From Persicaria tinctoria (lineage: Eukaryota; Streptophyta; Magnoliopsida; Caryophyllales; Polygonaceae): a stretch of DNA of 64,000 bases. Each line of letters opens with the position of its first letter. The first letter of the stretch is position 1. Of the stretch, positions 10,716 through 20,117 are shown piece by piece. Under the pieces are notes generated by a model. That model had not been told where the DNA came from, searched no databases, and saw only the letters and a program-made list of their open reading frames with translations. The stretch covers positions 120,001 to 184,000 of the forward strand of contig JBANSL010000009.1 of NCBI GenBank assembly GCA_037127255.1. The letters run 5' to 3'. The position numbers and the translations under genes are program-made.

Positions 10716-12649
10716 TGTTGTAAGAGGAAATCGAGAATGCAAAACAGTAAGTAAACAAAGTAAAGCAAACCGATCAAGTCCCAACAAATAATGTTCAAGA
10801 CTCCCTCCAATGTAGTAAGAGAAAGTCAGGTTCGAATCCTCGAGGAAGCAGGTCAGCGGATCCTAAGCAGCGGTGGATTCTCACGGACAGAAGTCGACAA
10901 CAGGTGCTAAATCTCGACTAGGGTTAGTCGACAGAAGATCAGGCAGTCGAACAAGGCAACAGTCACCAGCAAATCGTACTCGAGATCGAGTGGGCCCTAC
11001 TCGATATCGAGTTGGCTTTGTCGAGGTCGAGTAGGTCCTCGTCGAGTTCCTGCGCAAGTGAGCTACGATGATCTGGGATCGGAGATTAGTGGTCGAGGTC
11101 GACCAGAGGCTGGTCGAGGTCGACGAGAACGGAAAAGTAAAAACAAATGCAGATCGGGTTTTGTGACTTTATGAATTAAAAGAACTTCCAAGATTAGGGT
11201 TTGCGACAACGATTACCATGCAAGCGGAATATAAATCACAAAAGGCGGAAACTTTATCGATAAAGCAAAAGGCTTTCACCAAATCCGACAAGTAGGAATA
11301 TAAATCTCGCGACAAATAATCCTAATTGCATCTATTCCGTTTCATAATTAGCATTTATAATCTTTCGAATAGAAATCCTAATTACTACCCAAGTTTCACA
11401 ACATGAGTTCTTCAATTTTTCAATTAAAGATGAAGCACATAGGGAATAGACTGAGATAACGACAAAATACCTTCTTCCGCGATTGCTAATCCACCGACAT
11501 GGCTCCCGTTGGGCTCACCCCAACCCCAGAAGTAGGTGGACTACTCGCTCCTCATCGCAATCGAAGACATCATTGATTTGAAAGAAATAACTTGTAATAA
11601 ACTAATATTGAAAGCCTTTACAATCCCGGCAATCAACTTTCGTAAACCGCCAAAACCTTAAAAACCTTAAATTCCTAAATCTCTATGTGTAATTGTATCT
11701 CTGAAAATTGAATGAATAAAACTGAGCCCCCTGGACTTTATTTATAGGCTTCTACTCCTTGCTATTCAAGGATAGAATATATATATCTTTATCTAAAACT
11801 ATATCTAAGACTTTAAAGATAAATAAAAGCTATAATGGAATTAAATCTAAAAATAGGGAAATATATCTAAATTGTCTCAAGTGGATAAAACTCTCTTCTT
11901 CATGATAGACGTGGATAAATCGGATAGACTTTGCTTCTCCTCGGCTCCAAGGACTCTGCATCGAGTAGGATTGCATTACGCGTCACGCGGCTTCGGAAAA
12001 TCCTCGTCGACCTCGAGTACGGCTTACTCGACCTCGAGTAGGAAAGTCGTCGTCTCGGCTAGCTGGCACTCGACAAGCTCGGTCATGACTCCTGGGTTTA
12101 GTCGATATCGAGGACGGCTCCTCGATCTCGACGAGTGATGTTCTCTCGACTTGGGCTTCCGAGGTTGTCGAGTCGGATGCGGGTTCTCAGCCTTGTCGAC
12201 CTCGAGGACGCTCCTCGAGCTCGAGTAGAATGGCTCATCGACTTGGGCAAATCTGGTGTATCGGGTAGCTTGTCCTCGACATGCTCGGAGAGAGTGGCCT
12301 GGCTCTCGTCGACATCGAGTACGCCTACTCGATATCGAGTAGAGTACTGCTCTGCTACTCGTTGTCTGGTCAGGTCCCTGCTCGACTCCAGTGCTCCCGG
12401 ACATGGCTCGTCGATATCGACGAGGACTTAGTCGAGGTCGAGTAAGCTTGGCTTCCGTTTTTGTTTCTTGGCTTTCTCCCGAAATGTTTCAATATTCTGC
12501 AATATTAAACAGAAACTTATGTAGATCTCCGTTTCTGACAAATAATCATATACTACATAAATTCGACATATTCCCACCCCGAAATATGCAAAACGTTAAG
12601 AATATGGAACTAAAATATGCATAAAATCATGGCTACTTTGGAGACATCA
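10716..12649 (-). repeat. 3' LTR of element C
   Basis: 1934 bp. On the minus strand it begins TGATGTCTCC and ends CAACA. Two blocks, 10920-11125 and 11950-12440, are packed with TCGA-NN-TCGA words, many palindromic (CTCGATATCGAG). It lacks an 18-base segment that the other LTR has near 26180. Confidence 0.95.
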
Positions 12650-12686
12650 AATCACCCCATACTTAGACTTGCTTGTCCTCAAGCAA
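12650..12686 (-). promoter_or_regulatory. Terminal polypurine tract with AGGA hairpin, element C
   Basis: On the minus strand a perfect 7-bp hairpin (TTGCTTG, loop AGGA, CAAGCAA; plus 12669-12686) is followed after four bases by AAGTATGGGGTGATT (12664-12650), which abuts the 3' LTR. The polypurine tract primes plus-strand DNA synthesis; the hairpin role is unknown. Confidence 0.8.
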
Positions 12687-14109
12687 TAACCAAACAATAA
12701 CCAAGACCTACAACACATCCTTCAAGTCTTCGCCTTTGTCAAAAGCAACATCTCAAGTAGTAGCAAAGCAAAGCAAGTGAATTTAACGTCGTCACACATA
12801 TATTAGCGATCCATAGGCATAGGCAATATAAATCCAACCTCACAGGAATAATGTGTTTACACTCAACTCTCCAATGTGTTTAGGCTATGTATATCAACTC
12901 TCAACTCAATTCCATATGCAGTCTCATAAACATTGTAATTTAAATATGAATCCACTTCGCAACCAATTATGATAATGCAACAAGAATTATCAGGAGGACT
13001 TCGCTCAATAGAAGTCTTCAAAGAAGATTCCATTCGGCGGGGTTGTAATGGGGCTTGGTAAGAAATAATAAGGTATGGAATTATTTGGCCATGTAGTGCT
13101 TAATAAAATTCGGGAATCAAGACTCCTAAATGTTCCAACATAACCAAACCATAACTTCTCAATCGTATGCATCAACCAAACTCTCCAATTTGTCTCAATG
13201 GAGTATATAACCTTTCAAACTCTTTAAATCTCTTAAAAATATGTATCTTGCAAATAATGAAAGAAAATAAGGAAAATTTGGCTCATGCACTTTATTCTCA
13301 AACATATGTATTTCTTTTCTTCTCTTTTCGGTTTTTTTTTTTGAAACGAAAATATAAAATAATACTAGAGATGCATTTATAATGTGAGCCAAAAATCCTT
13401 TTACATAATATGCCTAGCAAGATAAAAATGTACAACCAACCCATATCTCAATATCTTCCACAATCCTTCTTGAAATGCAACATAAGCTCATTCTTTCCCT
13501 AAATCATCATTCCAACCAACTCTAAGTCTTAATTCCCAACTGGGGGTCAGGCTCAATTTGGCTAAGGATAATTTTGTGGAGTTTACAATAAAAGTCTCAG
13601 GCTAATGTTTCGGCTTCAAGTAGGGATAATGCAGGGTAGGTAAAGGGAGGATAAAATTGGCTTAAAAGGTGCCTCCATCATTTAATTCTCATCACATAAA
13701 CATATAAATGCATTGGTTATGAATAACTATCACAACATTTAAAGATGTACAGGAAGAGTAAATACACTCAAGAAAGCAGAGGATTTTTTTAATGTTCTCC
13801 CTATAAGGCCAAAATTCTCACTAGGACAACTTTTGTTGGATTTTTACCTCTAGCTTAGGATCATATGTGCTCAATTTCATCACAAGTTCACAATCCACAT
13901 AAAAACCATTTTGAGGACTTAGGCTAAACCTTCCAAACACGCCATAGGGTTTATATGATCAAGTCAGTCATTATTTATCATCATAGGACATCTAAGTTAG
14001 GGTATAAAATTAAAATAATGCAAAAACTTAAATATGTATATTTTTTTTATTTTCGACATTTTTTATTTTTTTTATTTTTTTTAGACTATAATATGCATAA
14101 AACTTTAAA

Positions 14110-14236
14110 CGGAAATTTCACGAGGTACCCCTGAGGTAAAGGCTAATTCACGAGGTGTACAACTGTTTGACATATTTCACATGGTACCCCTGAGTTTAGT
14201 TATATGGTTGCCAAATACCCCTCTCCGTTAATTTTT
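14110..14236 (+). repeat. MULE left terminal inverted repeat
   Basis: This arm matches the reverse complement of 15073-15201, sharing GAGGTACCCCTGAGGTAA, GGCTAATTCACG, GTGTACAACTGTTTGACA and TGAGTTTA, with a few mismatches and a less similar inner part. Confidence 0.9.
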
Positions 14237-14744
14237 AACTTTCCCGTTGATTTTATTAAGAAAATGACTTAAATAAAACACAAATACAACAAAGGAGAGC
14301 AACGGGTGAAATTTTGAGAAGGGATATTCAGTTTTCATCTTCTTCTTCCCACCTCTTTTTTCCCTTTTTTGTACCAGCTGCTATCAATATTTATAAATAA
14401 AGTCAAGGTGTAAAAGATTGAACTCCAATAGAAACAAGTTCTCATATTTTTGTTAATCTCTATTTATCTAATTATCTCTCCCCCAAAGTGCAAAGCTCAT
14501 AAAGATTGAATCTTTGGTTGAACGGAAGATTCTACAAGCACTTCAATCAACCGTTGCATTTCGAATCGATCAAGCTCCGATTCCTCCGTATCAGCCAACA
14601 CCTCCACGCCTCTCTCCACCATCTTCTTCGACTCCACCTAAAACAACACTAGCATCTCCTCCGCCTTCAAGACCTCCAACCTCGCCTCCGTCCCGACCTC
14701 TTTAGCACGTCCCCTGCAATCCGCCCCTCTCCGACCCAATCCCC

Positions 14745-14881
14745 GGGCGCAGGTTCTTCTTTGAGCCAATTGAACGCGGTTTCATGTCCGCCCCGCTCGA
14801 TCCCGATGGATCCTTGTTCTTCGGTCCCTTGGATAGGGCCCCCTCAGATTCCCCGATTTCATGGCCCACACGGTACTGACT
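14745..14881 (+). pseudogene. Captured gene fragment, possibly POLTERGEIST-like PP2C N terminus
   Basis: The plus strand of the MULE interior encodes FFFEPIERGFMSAPLDPDGS followed by LFFGPLDRAP, then a stop. Repeated units of the form (E/D)RGFMSGPLD and FSGPLDR are typical of the non-catalytic N terminus of plant POLTERGEIST-like type 2C phosphatases, which is why I suggest that source. No phosphatase catalytic motif is present. This rests on motif memory only, so it is tentative. A neighbouring stretch (14886-15030) reads FDEPVIKFHEWI and PDALHFIHASTPSMRGG in an open frame that I do not recognise. Confidence 0.4.
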
Positions 14882-15072
14882 GGGGACTTCGACGAGCCAG
14901 TCATCAAGTTCCATGAGTGGATCTAGAGGAGGTCCAGGCTGGGGGAGGAGACGGTGTTGCCGGATGCATTGCACTTCATTCATGCCTCGACGCCATCGAT
15001 GAGAGGGGGAGTATACGAAGCTTCCGGTGTGTGTTTTGAATTTTAATTTTTTTTTAAAAGAGACGGAAAACG

Positions 15073-15201
15073 TTAGAGTTAACGGAAGAAGGGTATTTGG
15101 AGAAAATATAATTAAACTCAAGGGTACCACGTGAAATATGTCAAACAGTTGTACACCCCGTGAATTAGCCCTTACCTCAGGGGTACCTCATGAAATTTCC
15201 G
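15073..15201 (-). repeat. MULE right terminal inverted repeat
   Basis: Partner of the left arm. It ends TGAAATTTCCG at 15201, directly followed by the second AACTTTAAA. Confidence 0.9.
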
Positions 15202-15350
15202 AACTTTAAATAAACTAACAACTTAAACACCAATGTTGTGCCATGTCTTAGAAATCTATTACAACCAATGAAACAAGACTTTAAAAAGATACACATAAAT
15301 TTCTGACAGCATATAACCACATAAATAAAATCCCCTGTACATTCCTTTTC

Positions 15351-15388
15351 TCCCACCCCATACTTAAAATATACAGTGTCCTCACTGT
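15351..15388 (-). promoter_or_regulatory. Internal polypurine tract with AGGA hairpin, element C
   Basis: On the minus strand a 6-bp hairpin (ACAGTG, loop AGGA, CACTGT; plus 15373-15388) precedes AAGTATGGGGTGGGA (15365-15351). It lies about 50 bases after the ORF3 stop. It is the same module as the terminal PPT, with different stem bases. Confidence 0.7.
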
Positions 15389-15437
15389 TCAATAAATAAA
15401 ATCAAAAGGGAAGGGAAAATGAGACTCACAGAGCAGC

Positions 15438-16904
15438 TCACTGAGGTGGTGGTGGACCGAAATATGGAAAGTGGAATCCGACCTGGTAGTCAGGAGCTCC
15501 TCCATAAGAAGAGCTACCAGGTTGCTGTGAAGAAGATCCACCAGGTGCGTGAGTGCTCCCCTGTCTCTGGAATTGTGAAGGCCGACCCCAGAACTGCTGA
15601 TCCATGCCACCGAAAGTGTCTCTGACATAGGAATGGTGAGACCAGTCGGCAGTATACATCTCCTCCTGGCGTTTGTCAATAGTGTCGACTCTAAGCGATA
15701 GAGATGACATCTGGTCGCACATCTGTGTATGTATCCCCCGGATCTGACGCAACTCAGAGAGTATCTCCTCTGAATATGCTCCAGCCTGGTGAGTCTGCTG
15801 GGTATGGTGAGAGTGGTGGGAGGGTACCTGCTGATAAGAATGATGGGAGGGGATCTGCTGTGGGGAGTGGTAAGAGTGGTGGGAGGCTTGTGGGCTGTTA
15901 GCCTCGTCGTCGTCATCCCTGACAGGATCTGGATGAGGGTCTACGACCATAGGTACAGAATCAGGGTGGTCGTAGAGAAGAGGATGGTCCCTCAGGGTGG
16001 GGTGAGCAGATGGTATGATCTAGGGGAGATAATCAATCCCAGTCCATGTAGTATACCAGTCACGAGGGTGGTGCAGGTCCATCAAATCCTGCCTAATGGG
16101 AACCTGTGTCCTATAATGGACCCATCTGTCATGGCGGCGGGTGATGATACGACCCCGCTGTAGGGACCCGATGTCGATCCGCATCACGTTCCGTGGGGTG
16201 TATCGGTGGACAGGAAGTTGTAGGCGAAGGGCTAAAAGAGCGACCATGCTGCCGTCATAGATGGTCACCCGTGGTAGATTTCGGCGGGTAATGCAGTGTT
16301 CAAGCCAAGCATAGGCGAGCGGCAGGGGGTCTGACTCGAAAAGCATCCGCCTCAGACACTCTAATTCTGGCTGGATAGGGTGCCTCAGCTCTGGGCGGGC
16401 CCAAATAGTGCTACCCAGGATCCTTAAGATGGTAGCAAATAGAGGACTGGCGATGTTAGCAGTGATGGTCTCGTCCTGAGTAGGCTCCAGTATGTTGGAC
16501 ATATAACCCCACATCACATCTGTATCACGGATGTGAAAGAAACTGGTGGTGTGGTGGAAGCCAAAGATAGTGCTCATCTCCTCCAGAGTCAAGGTGAATT
16601 GCCTGTTGGCAAGCTGGAAGCGGACGTGGCGAGGAGAGGCAGGGGTCTCTGGGATCTGGAGAGTTGCAAGGAATTCTCCTGTCAAGGTCGGGTAATGGTG
16701 GTACAAGGGTCCAATCAGACAGTCGACATCGAGCCACCCAAACCCCTGGATCATCCAGAAATGCATCCCCAGCTCCTCCATGGATGGCTCGTGGTACCAC
16801 CGGGCATTTCGAGCCCGGTCAGCTAAATCCAAAGCGAGCTGGCGTGTCTCTGCGTCATCGATCCTCAGATAATCCATAGCCGGATATTTTGTTCTTACCA
16901 TGTA
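15438..16904 (-). pseudogene. ORF3 of element C, ATHILA ORF-1-like
   Basis: The minus-strand frame runs from about 16901 (MVRTKYPAMDYLR) to a stop at 15438, broken by one TAG at 16020-16022; both parts are in the same frame. The N-terminal domain has GPLYHHYPTLTGEFLATLQI, FQLANRQFTLTLEEMSTIFGF and a later IWARPELRHP. The FLATL...FTLTLEEM..IFGF pattern resembles the ATHILA ORF-1 family (PF03078). The C terminus is His/Gln/Ser-rich with a coiled-coil-like SEEILSELRQIRGIHTQM. I see no signal peptide or membrane segment, so I do not call it envelope. A candidate acceptor (TTTGTGCAG|TACATG) lies just upstream, so it may be made from a spliced RNA. Confidence 0.75.
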
Positions 16905-17289
16905 CTGCACAAAAAAAAGTACCCTTTATAACATAATAAAACAACCCCATACTTAGGTCATATTAATAATACATTGATTAGCATATATGAGCTAAGTATG
17001 ACACCAAAAATATGTTCAATAAGAAATTCCATATATGGCATAATATTGGTCAAATAATTTCATAAATTTCCTATAAATGAACTAAGTATGGTGAATATGG
17101 AATTATATAGAAAATCAGCCCACCAAAAATAAATATTACCAAAAACAGCAACCCTAATCATAAATAACAATTTGTCACACAAATTTCAAACCCTAAACAT
17201 TCAATACATAACTCAAGATCCAATCTCTACCTAAGTTCTCAAAAATATATGAATCTGAAATTTAGAGAGAAAAGAGGGAGGAGTCATAC
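16905..17289 (-). other. Candidate intron upstream of ORF3, element C
   Basis: On the minus strand CAAG|GTATGACTCC at 17289 and a T-rich tract ending TTTTGTGCAG at 16905 fit a 385-base GT-AG intron. The interior is AT-rich compared with both flanks, as is usual for plant introns. Not proven; it would join a leader exon to ORF3. Confidence 0.45.
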
Positions 17290-18175
17290 CTTGAATCGAA
17301 ATAAAGGGCAGAAACTGTAATTATAGGAAAATTAGGGGGCTGTTTTCGGAATTATTGCACAGAGGGCTTGGTGGAGGCGGTGGTTTTCAGATCTGGGCTC
17401 GGGTGGGTGGATTCTTGCTCGACGAGGGTGGATTCTGGCTCGGCGAGGGTGGAACTGGTCTCGGCGAGGGTGGAACTGGTCTCGGCGAAGGCAGATCTGG
17501 GCTAGGAGAAATCCGGGAAGGGGAGGGTGAGATCTTGGCTCGGGTATGGTCTCAGTGGGCCGGGAACGGAGGAAGGGTGCAGGATCTGGGCTTGGGAGGT
17601 CTTCGATGGTGAACTTGGGCAAGGCGGAGGCTGAGGACGAGAGGGACTGCTGTACTTGGGCTCGGTGTGGTGTGGTGGACTCGAGGAGAGCCGGCTTGGG
17701 CACCTGGTGATGTGAGAACTCGAGGAAGTGGGGAGCGGGAGATCGAGGAGGAGAAGAGCGAGAGGAGGAAGGTGAAGGCGGCTAGTCAGGTCCTTGTCGA
17801 GGTCGGGTAAGGCAGAGGGAGATAGGGTTCCAAGGTAAGGTGTTATATAAAAAATATTCCGAAAAAAAAATAAAGTAAAAAAATAAATATAATTTCCGAA
17901 AATGAAAAATAAATTCTAAAAAAAATCTGGAAAAACTATCTATATTTATTTTATGCATTCATGTATTATATATATTTTTTAATTTTTTTTTAGAAAGAAA
18001 GAAAACTTACCTGAAATCTCCTACTTACCTGCGTGGCTTACTTGATTTAGACGAACCTGACTGATATAGATTCCTCTTGAATGCCTGAATGTAACCATGC
18101 CATGAGAAGAGATTATGCACGAGTTCTAAGAAAATAGGAAAGAAAATAAAGAAAAAATAGAAAAAGTAAGAAAAA
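17290..18175 (-). other. Pol-ORF3 spacer of element C with proline-rich ORF
   Basis: An open frame at 17703-17332 (minus) encodes a Pro/Arg/His-rich peptide with repeated FHPRRDQ and IHPRRAR units, caused by tandem GGCGAGGGTGGAACTGGTCTC-like repeats around 17430-17500. It ends in a stop before the candidate intron, so it is not an obvious first exon of ORF3. The remainder (17830-18175) is AT-rich spacer. Confidence 0.45.
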
Positions 18176-18220
18176 CGGGTTGCCTCCCGGAAGCGCTAAG
18201 GTTTAAGTCGTTAGCTCGAC
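18176..18220 (-). ncRNA. Twin hairpins after pol, element C
   Basis: On the minus strand, GTCG-AGCTAA-CGAC (18220-18207) is followed 17 bases later by CGGG-AGGCAA-CCCG (18189-18176). It begins 14 bases after the integrase stop. The same pair occurs in B, D and E. The second stem is shortened to 4 bp here, and the GT donor that follows it in B, D and E is absent. Confidence 0.65.
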
Positions 18221-18233
18221 CTACTTCCCTGTT

Positions 18234-19520
18234 TTAGGCTTTGACTAACGCCAGAGTGGCGCGAATCTCTTCTTCCGGGTCTTCTTTGTCATAGTATTTC
18301 TTGACCCGATGCCTATTTACTTTAAAGGTGGTGCCGTCAGTGCCAATTAACTCCACTGCTCCATGAGGGTATATGTGGTGAACCAAGAAAGGTCCACTCC
18401 ATCTTGTCCTTAACTTTCCTAGAAATAGACGCAGTCTAGAATTATACAAAAGCACTTTGTCACCTACCTCATATGTTTTTGGCACCAGTTTCTTATCGTG
18501 CCATCTCTTGGTGCGCTCTTTGTAGATCTCAGCATTCTCATAGGCTTTCAATCTCAATTCCTCCAACTCCTGTAAATCAATAAAGCGTTTCTTGCCTGCC
18601 TCATCGAGATCCATGTTGAGCTCCTTGAGGGCCCACATTGCCTTATGCTCCAGCTCGACAGGTAAATGGAAAGACTTGCCATAAACCAAGTTGTAAGGAG
18701 TTGTTCTCAGCGGTGTTTTGTAAGCCGTCCTATAAGCCCATAGCGCATCATCCAGCTTAGATGAGCAATCCTTCCTAGAGCGAGAGACTGTTTTTTCCAA
18801 GATGGCCTTAATTTGACGATTGGAGACCTCCACTTGACCACTGGTTTGGGGATGATAAGGTGTTGCTACCCTGTGGGTCACCCCATACTTAGCCAAAAGA
18901 GCCTCAAATCCTCTCTCGATGAAATGTGAGCCGCCATCTGAAATAAGAACTCTAGGAACACCAAAGCGAGGAAATATGTTAGTTTTAACAAACTTTGAAA
19001 CTACCTTTGCGTCGTTGGTCCTAGTTGCAACAACCTCCACCCATTTAGAGACATAGTCAACTGCCACAAGGATGTATTTGTAAGGTCCTGAAGCAGGGAA
19101 TGGTCCCATGAAGTCAATTCCCCATACGTCAAATAGCTCGACCTCCAGAATTCCGGTGAGTGGTGTCTCATTCCTCCAAGTAATGTTGCCTGATCTTTGG
19201 CACTCGTCGCATGAAGTGACATAAGCCTGCACATCCCTGAAAAGATTAGGCCAGTAAAAACCACATTGAAGTACCTTAGATGCAGTTTTGAAGCCTTTTG
19301 CATGTCCGCCAGTAGGGAGAGTATGGCAATGGCGAATGACACTTTCCACCTCCTCCTCCGGAATACAACGTCTGAAAATGTGGTCCTTTCCTTGTTTGAA
19401 TAGGTAAGGGTCATCCCAATAGTACTGTTTGACGTCGTGGAGGAATTTCTTCTTTCCCTGTGTGGATAGTCCCGACGGAATCTCATTTCCTACAAGGTAG
19501 TTAGCAAAATCCGCATACTA
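18234..19520 (-). pseudogene. Integrase of element C
   Basis: Open from [10 protein letters not shown] (just after a TAG at 19518-19520) to the stop at 18234. The N-terminal zinc region has H-C-H...GGH and SCDECQ. The catalytic core has GIDFMGPF (first Asp), [10 protein letters not shown] (second Asp) and [10 protein letters not shown] (Glu), so the DDE triad looks complete. The C-terminal part has [22 protein letters not shown] and [14 protein letters not shown], ending with a GPF.V..I.PHGAVEL domain. Integrase joins element cDNA to the chromosome. The leading TAG falls in a [14 protein letters not shown] motif and cuts it off from RT in the polyprotein. Otherwise this is the best-preserved integrase here. 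Confidence 0.88.
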
Positions 19521-20117
19521 GGGTACCTTTGGTCCTTTTATAGCATATATATCATGAATAGGACTAGTAGGAGGTGTAAAGAAGAAATCGTCATCGGAAT
19601 CTAATCGAAGAACATCACCTGAAATGTCACCGGGACCTTCTCGATATCGAGAAGAGCTACTCGATATCGAGTACTCCGTACTCGAGGTAGAGTAGGCTGC
19701 AGTGTCTCCTGGTGATGTGTACGGCTCCTGGTGATCCTCTGTACTCGATCTCGACGAAGGGTCCTCGACATCGAGTAAGGCCGTGGTGTCTACCTGCACT
19801 GCTCTCGACTCCTGGTGCTCATCGACAATGGTCCTTGTCGAGGTAGACGACGGGTCCTCGACATCGAGTACGGCTGTGGTGGCTGCCTGCGCCGTCTCCG
19901 ACTCCTCTTGCTCCTCGATAGTCTCCCCTGTCGATCTCGATGAAGTGGTACTCGAGATCGAGTAGCCCTGCAGTTCATAACCGTGTAAAGAAGAATGATC
20001 ACCGGAGGACTCACCTGTGTTGGTCGAGATCGAGGAGGCCTCGTCGATGTCGAGGAAGACGGTGTCAGTCTACATCAGGTGCTCGTCTGGGCGAGAGTCG
20101 TCGATTGGTATGTCATC
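19521..20117 (-). repeat. RNase H-integrase linker with TCGA-word repeats, element C
   Basis: In-frame extension of the polyprotein after SRLPKDMLEKA, interrupted by TAG codons at 20115-20117 and about 20070. It encodes Asp/Ser/Thr-rich repeats such as LLDVEDPSSRSSTEDHQE and VLDVEDPSSTSTRT. The DNA is dominated by TCGA-NN-TCGA words (for example CTCGATATCGAG near 19651 and 19674) identical in type to those in the LTRs of C. Confidence 0.75.

Larger units (their letters stand above)
14110..15201. mobile_element. Non-autonomous Mutator-like element (MULE), probably Pack-MULE
   Basis: 1092 bp bounded by long terminal inverted repeats starting CGGAAATTTCA at both ends and by a perfect 9-bp target duplication AACTTTAAA (14101-14109 and 15202-15210). 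A 9-bp duplication with ~125-bp inverted repeats is characteristic of MULEs. No transposase is encoded. The GC-rich interior (about 14510-15040) differs sharply from the AT-rich host and looks like captured host exons. Confidence 0.9.
12687..15350 (-). other. 3' untranslated region of element C
   Basis: Long AT-rich region between the internal and terminal polypurine tracts, interrupted by the MULE at 14110-15201. No coding sequence is convincing; ORFs 13167-13382 and 13195-13392 show no domain. T-rich homopolymer runs lie around 13328 and 14040-14083. Confidence 0.6.

Noticed and set aside
10920..12440. CRISPR-like array of TCGA words
   Set aside because: No constant repeat with unique spacers of equal size; plant LTR with short palindromic words.
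15438..16904. ORF3 as a retroviral envelope gene
   Set aside because: No signal peptide, membrane segment or furin-like site; resembles the ATHILA ORF-1 family instead.
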